64,000 nt of DNA, from the NCBI GenBank assembly GCA_025937895.1, contig JAICQL010000003.1, positions 1-64,000 on the forward strand, given 5' to 3'. How positions within the stretch are numbered: position 1 is the first letter of the stretch; each line of letters begins with the position of its first letter. Positions 63,503 to 64,000 of the stretch are shown piece after piece. The notes under the pieces are model-generated. The model saw nothing but the letters and a program-made list of their open reading frames with translations, was not told the DNA's origin and did no database searches. The translations under genes were made by a program, and so were the position numbers. Origin of the DNA: Polyangiaceae bacterium. GTDB taxonomy: Bacteria; Myxococcota_A; Polyangia; Polyangiales; Polyangiaceae.

Positions 63503-64000
63503 ATGCACGCATTCGAGAAGATCTTTCCCGCGGGGGACTTTGCCCTGCTCGCGCTGATCCTGGGCATGCCGTTGCTCGGCGCGTTCGTGAACGGCGTCTT
63601 CGGCAAGCGGCTCGGCAAGGACGCCGTGCGGCTGATGGCGCTCTCCGCGCTCGGCATCTCTTTCCTGGGCAGCGTGTTGGCCTTCCTGATGCTGCGCGCC
63701 GCGCAGGGCGGGGGAGAGCATCCGGCGCGCTTCGTGTGGCAAGCCTGGGAGTGGCTCGGCCTGTCGCGAGCGGGTGAGGCGAGCCTCATCCATGCAGGCT
63801 CGCCTCCCAGCATGGTGCAGCTGGAGGTGGCGTTCTCGATCGACGCCCTCAGCGGAACGATGGCCCTGATCGTGACGGGGATCGGCTTTCTGATCCACCT
63901 CTACTCCACCTCGTACATGGAGCACGACCCGGGCTTTCACCGGTTCTTCGCCTATCTGAACCTGTTCATCTTCTCGATGCTGGTGCTGATCCTGGGCGAC
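63503..64000 (+). CDS. nuoL: NADH-quinone oxidoreductase subunit L, 3'-truncated by the window
   Basis: Open frame from ATG 63503 to the window end, about 166 residues, not listed in the ORF track because it has no stop. It starts MHAFEKIFPAGDFALLALIL and contains spans plus VAFSIDALSGTMALIVTGIGFLIHLYSTSYMEHD, the hallmark start of the antiporter-like NuoL subunit, and ends at FSMLVLILGD. It is 33 bp after nuoK. The rest, and presumably nuoM and nuoN, lie beyond the window. Confidence 0.95.
   Translation, partial: MHAFEKIFPAGDFALLALILGMPLLGAFVNGVFGKRLGKDAVRLMALSALGISFLGSVLAFLMLRAAQGGGEHPARFVWQAWEWLGLSRAGEASLIHAGSPPSMVQLEVAFSIDALSGTMALIVTGIGFLIHLYSTSYMEHDPGFHRFFAYLNLFIFSMLVLILGD

Overview
The window is GC-rich chromosomal DNA from a Gram-negative, delta-type bacterium, most likely a myxobacterium (Myxococcota). 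The evidence is indirect. Four eukaryote-like Ser/Thr protein kinases, three histidine kinases, an FHA-domain sigma54 activator, many lipoproteins with low-complexity linkers and a LexA box resembling the Myxococcus type all lie in 64 kb. No rRNA, tRNA, insertion sequence, phage gene or CRISPR array was seen, so this looks like ordinary core-plus-signalling chromosome. Most ORF-track lines are antisense shadows produced by the high GC content.

Layout. 1-12 kb: a truncated membrane protein, an outer-membrane beta-barrel protein downstream of a GH3 glycosidase lipoprotein, an APS reductase with an N-terminal CxxC domain, a divergent pair of envelope glycan enzymes (CDP-glycerol-type transferase and GT4), and a large membrane protein. 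12-16.6 kb: MBL hydrolase, M50 protease, pgk, ruvB. 16.7-24.8 kb: a tightly packed minus-strand operon, PLP enzyme > Ser/Thr kinase > GNAT acetyltransferase > histidine kinase > degenerate histidine kinase, with 1-16 bp gaps. 24.9-36 kb: glnB, a kinase-ATPase-cNMP-binding fusion facing a lone receiver protein, a Cys-repeat lipoprotein, an RlmI-like methyltransferase, an Hsp15-like protein, a PAS histidine kinase and a non-RD Ser/Thr kinase. 36-46 kb: lepB, a lipoprotein, gpsA, the FHA-GAF-AAA+ regulator, a TPP enzyme and a PglZ-like phosphatase-superfamily protein. 46-50 kb: a structured RNA or leader with a strong terminator, then a translationally coupled exported protein and membrane protein, then trxB. 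50-60 kb: family 4 UDG, two small DUF4398-like proteins, lexA, a cNMP-binding protein, a TonB-ExbB-ExbD set, a HAD 5'-nucleotidase, a GATase, ychF and a zinc-ribbon membrane protein. 60.6-64 kb: respiratory complex I genes nuoE, F, J, K and the start of nuoL, without G, H and I.

Two patterns cut across the window. First, unrelated 15-16 bp tandem repeats end exactly at, or contain, the stop codons of four genes (ruvB, the PglZ-like gene, the membrane protein at 47.4-49.2 kb, lexA). Similar in-frame 15-bp arrays lie inside a lipoprotein signal peptide and the tail of the sigma54 activator. Second, Thr-Glu peptide motifs (PDTERPP, GRTEAFE) recur in the low-complexity tails of two membrane proteins in a genome rich in Ser/Thr kinases and FHA modules.
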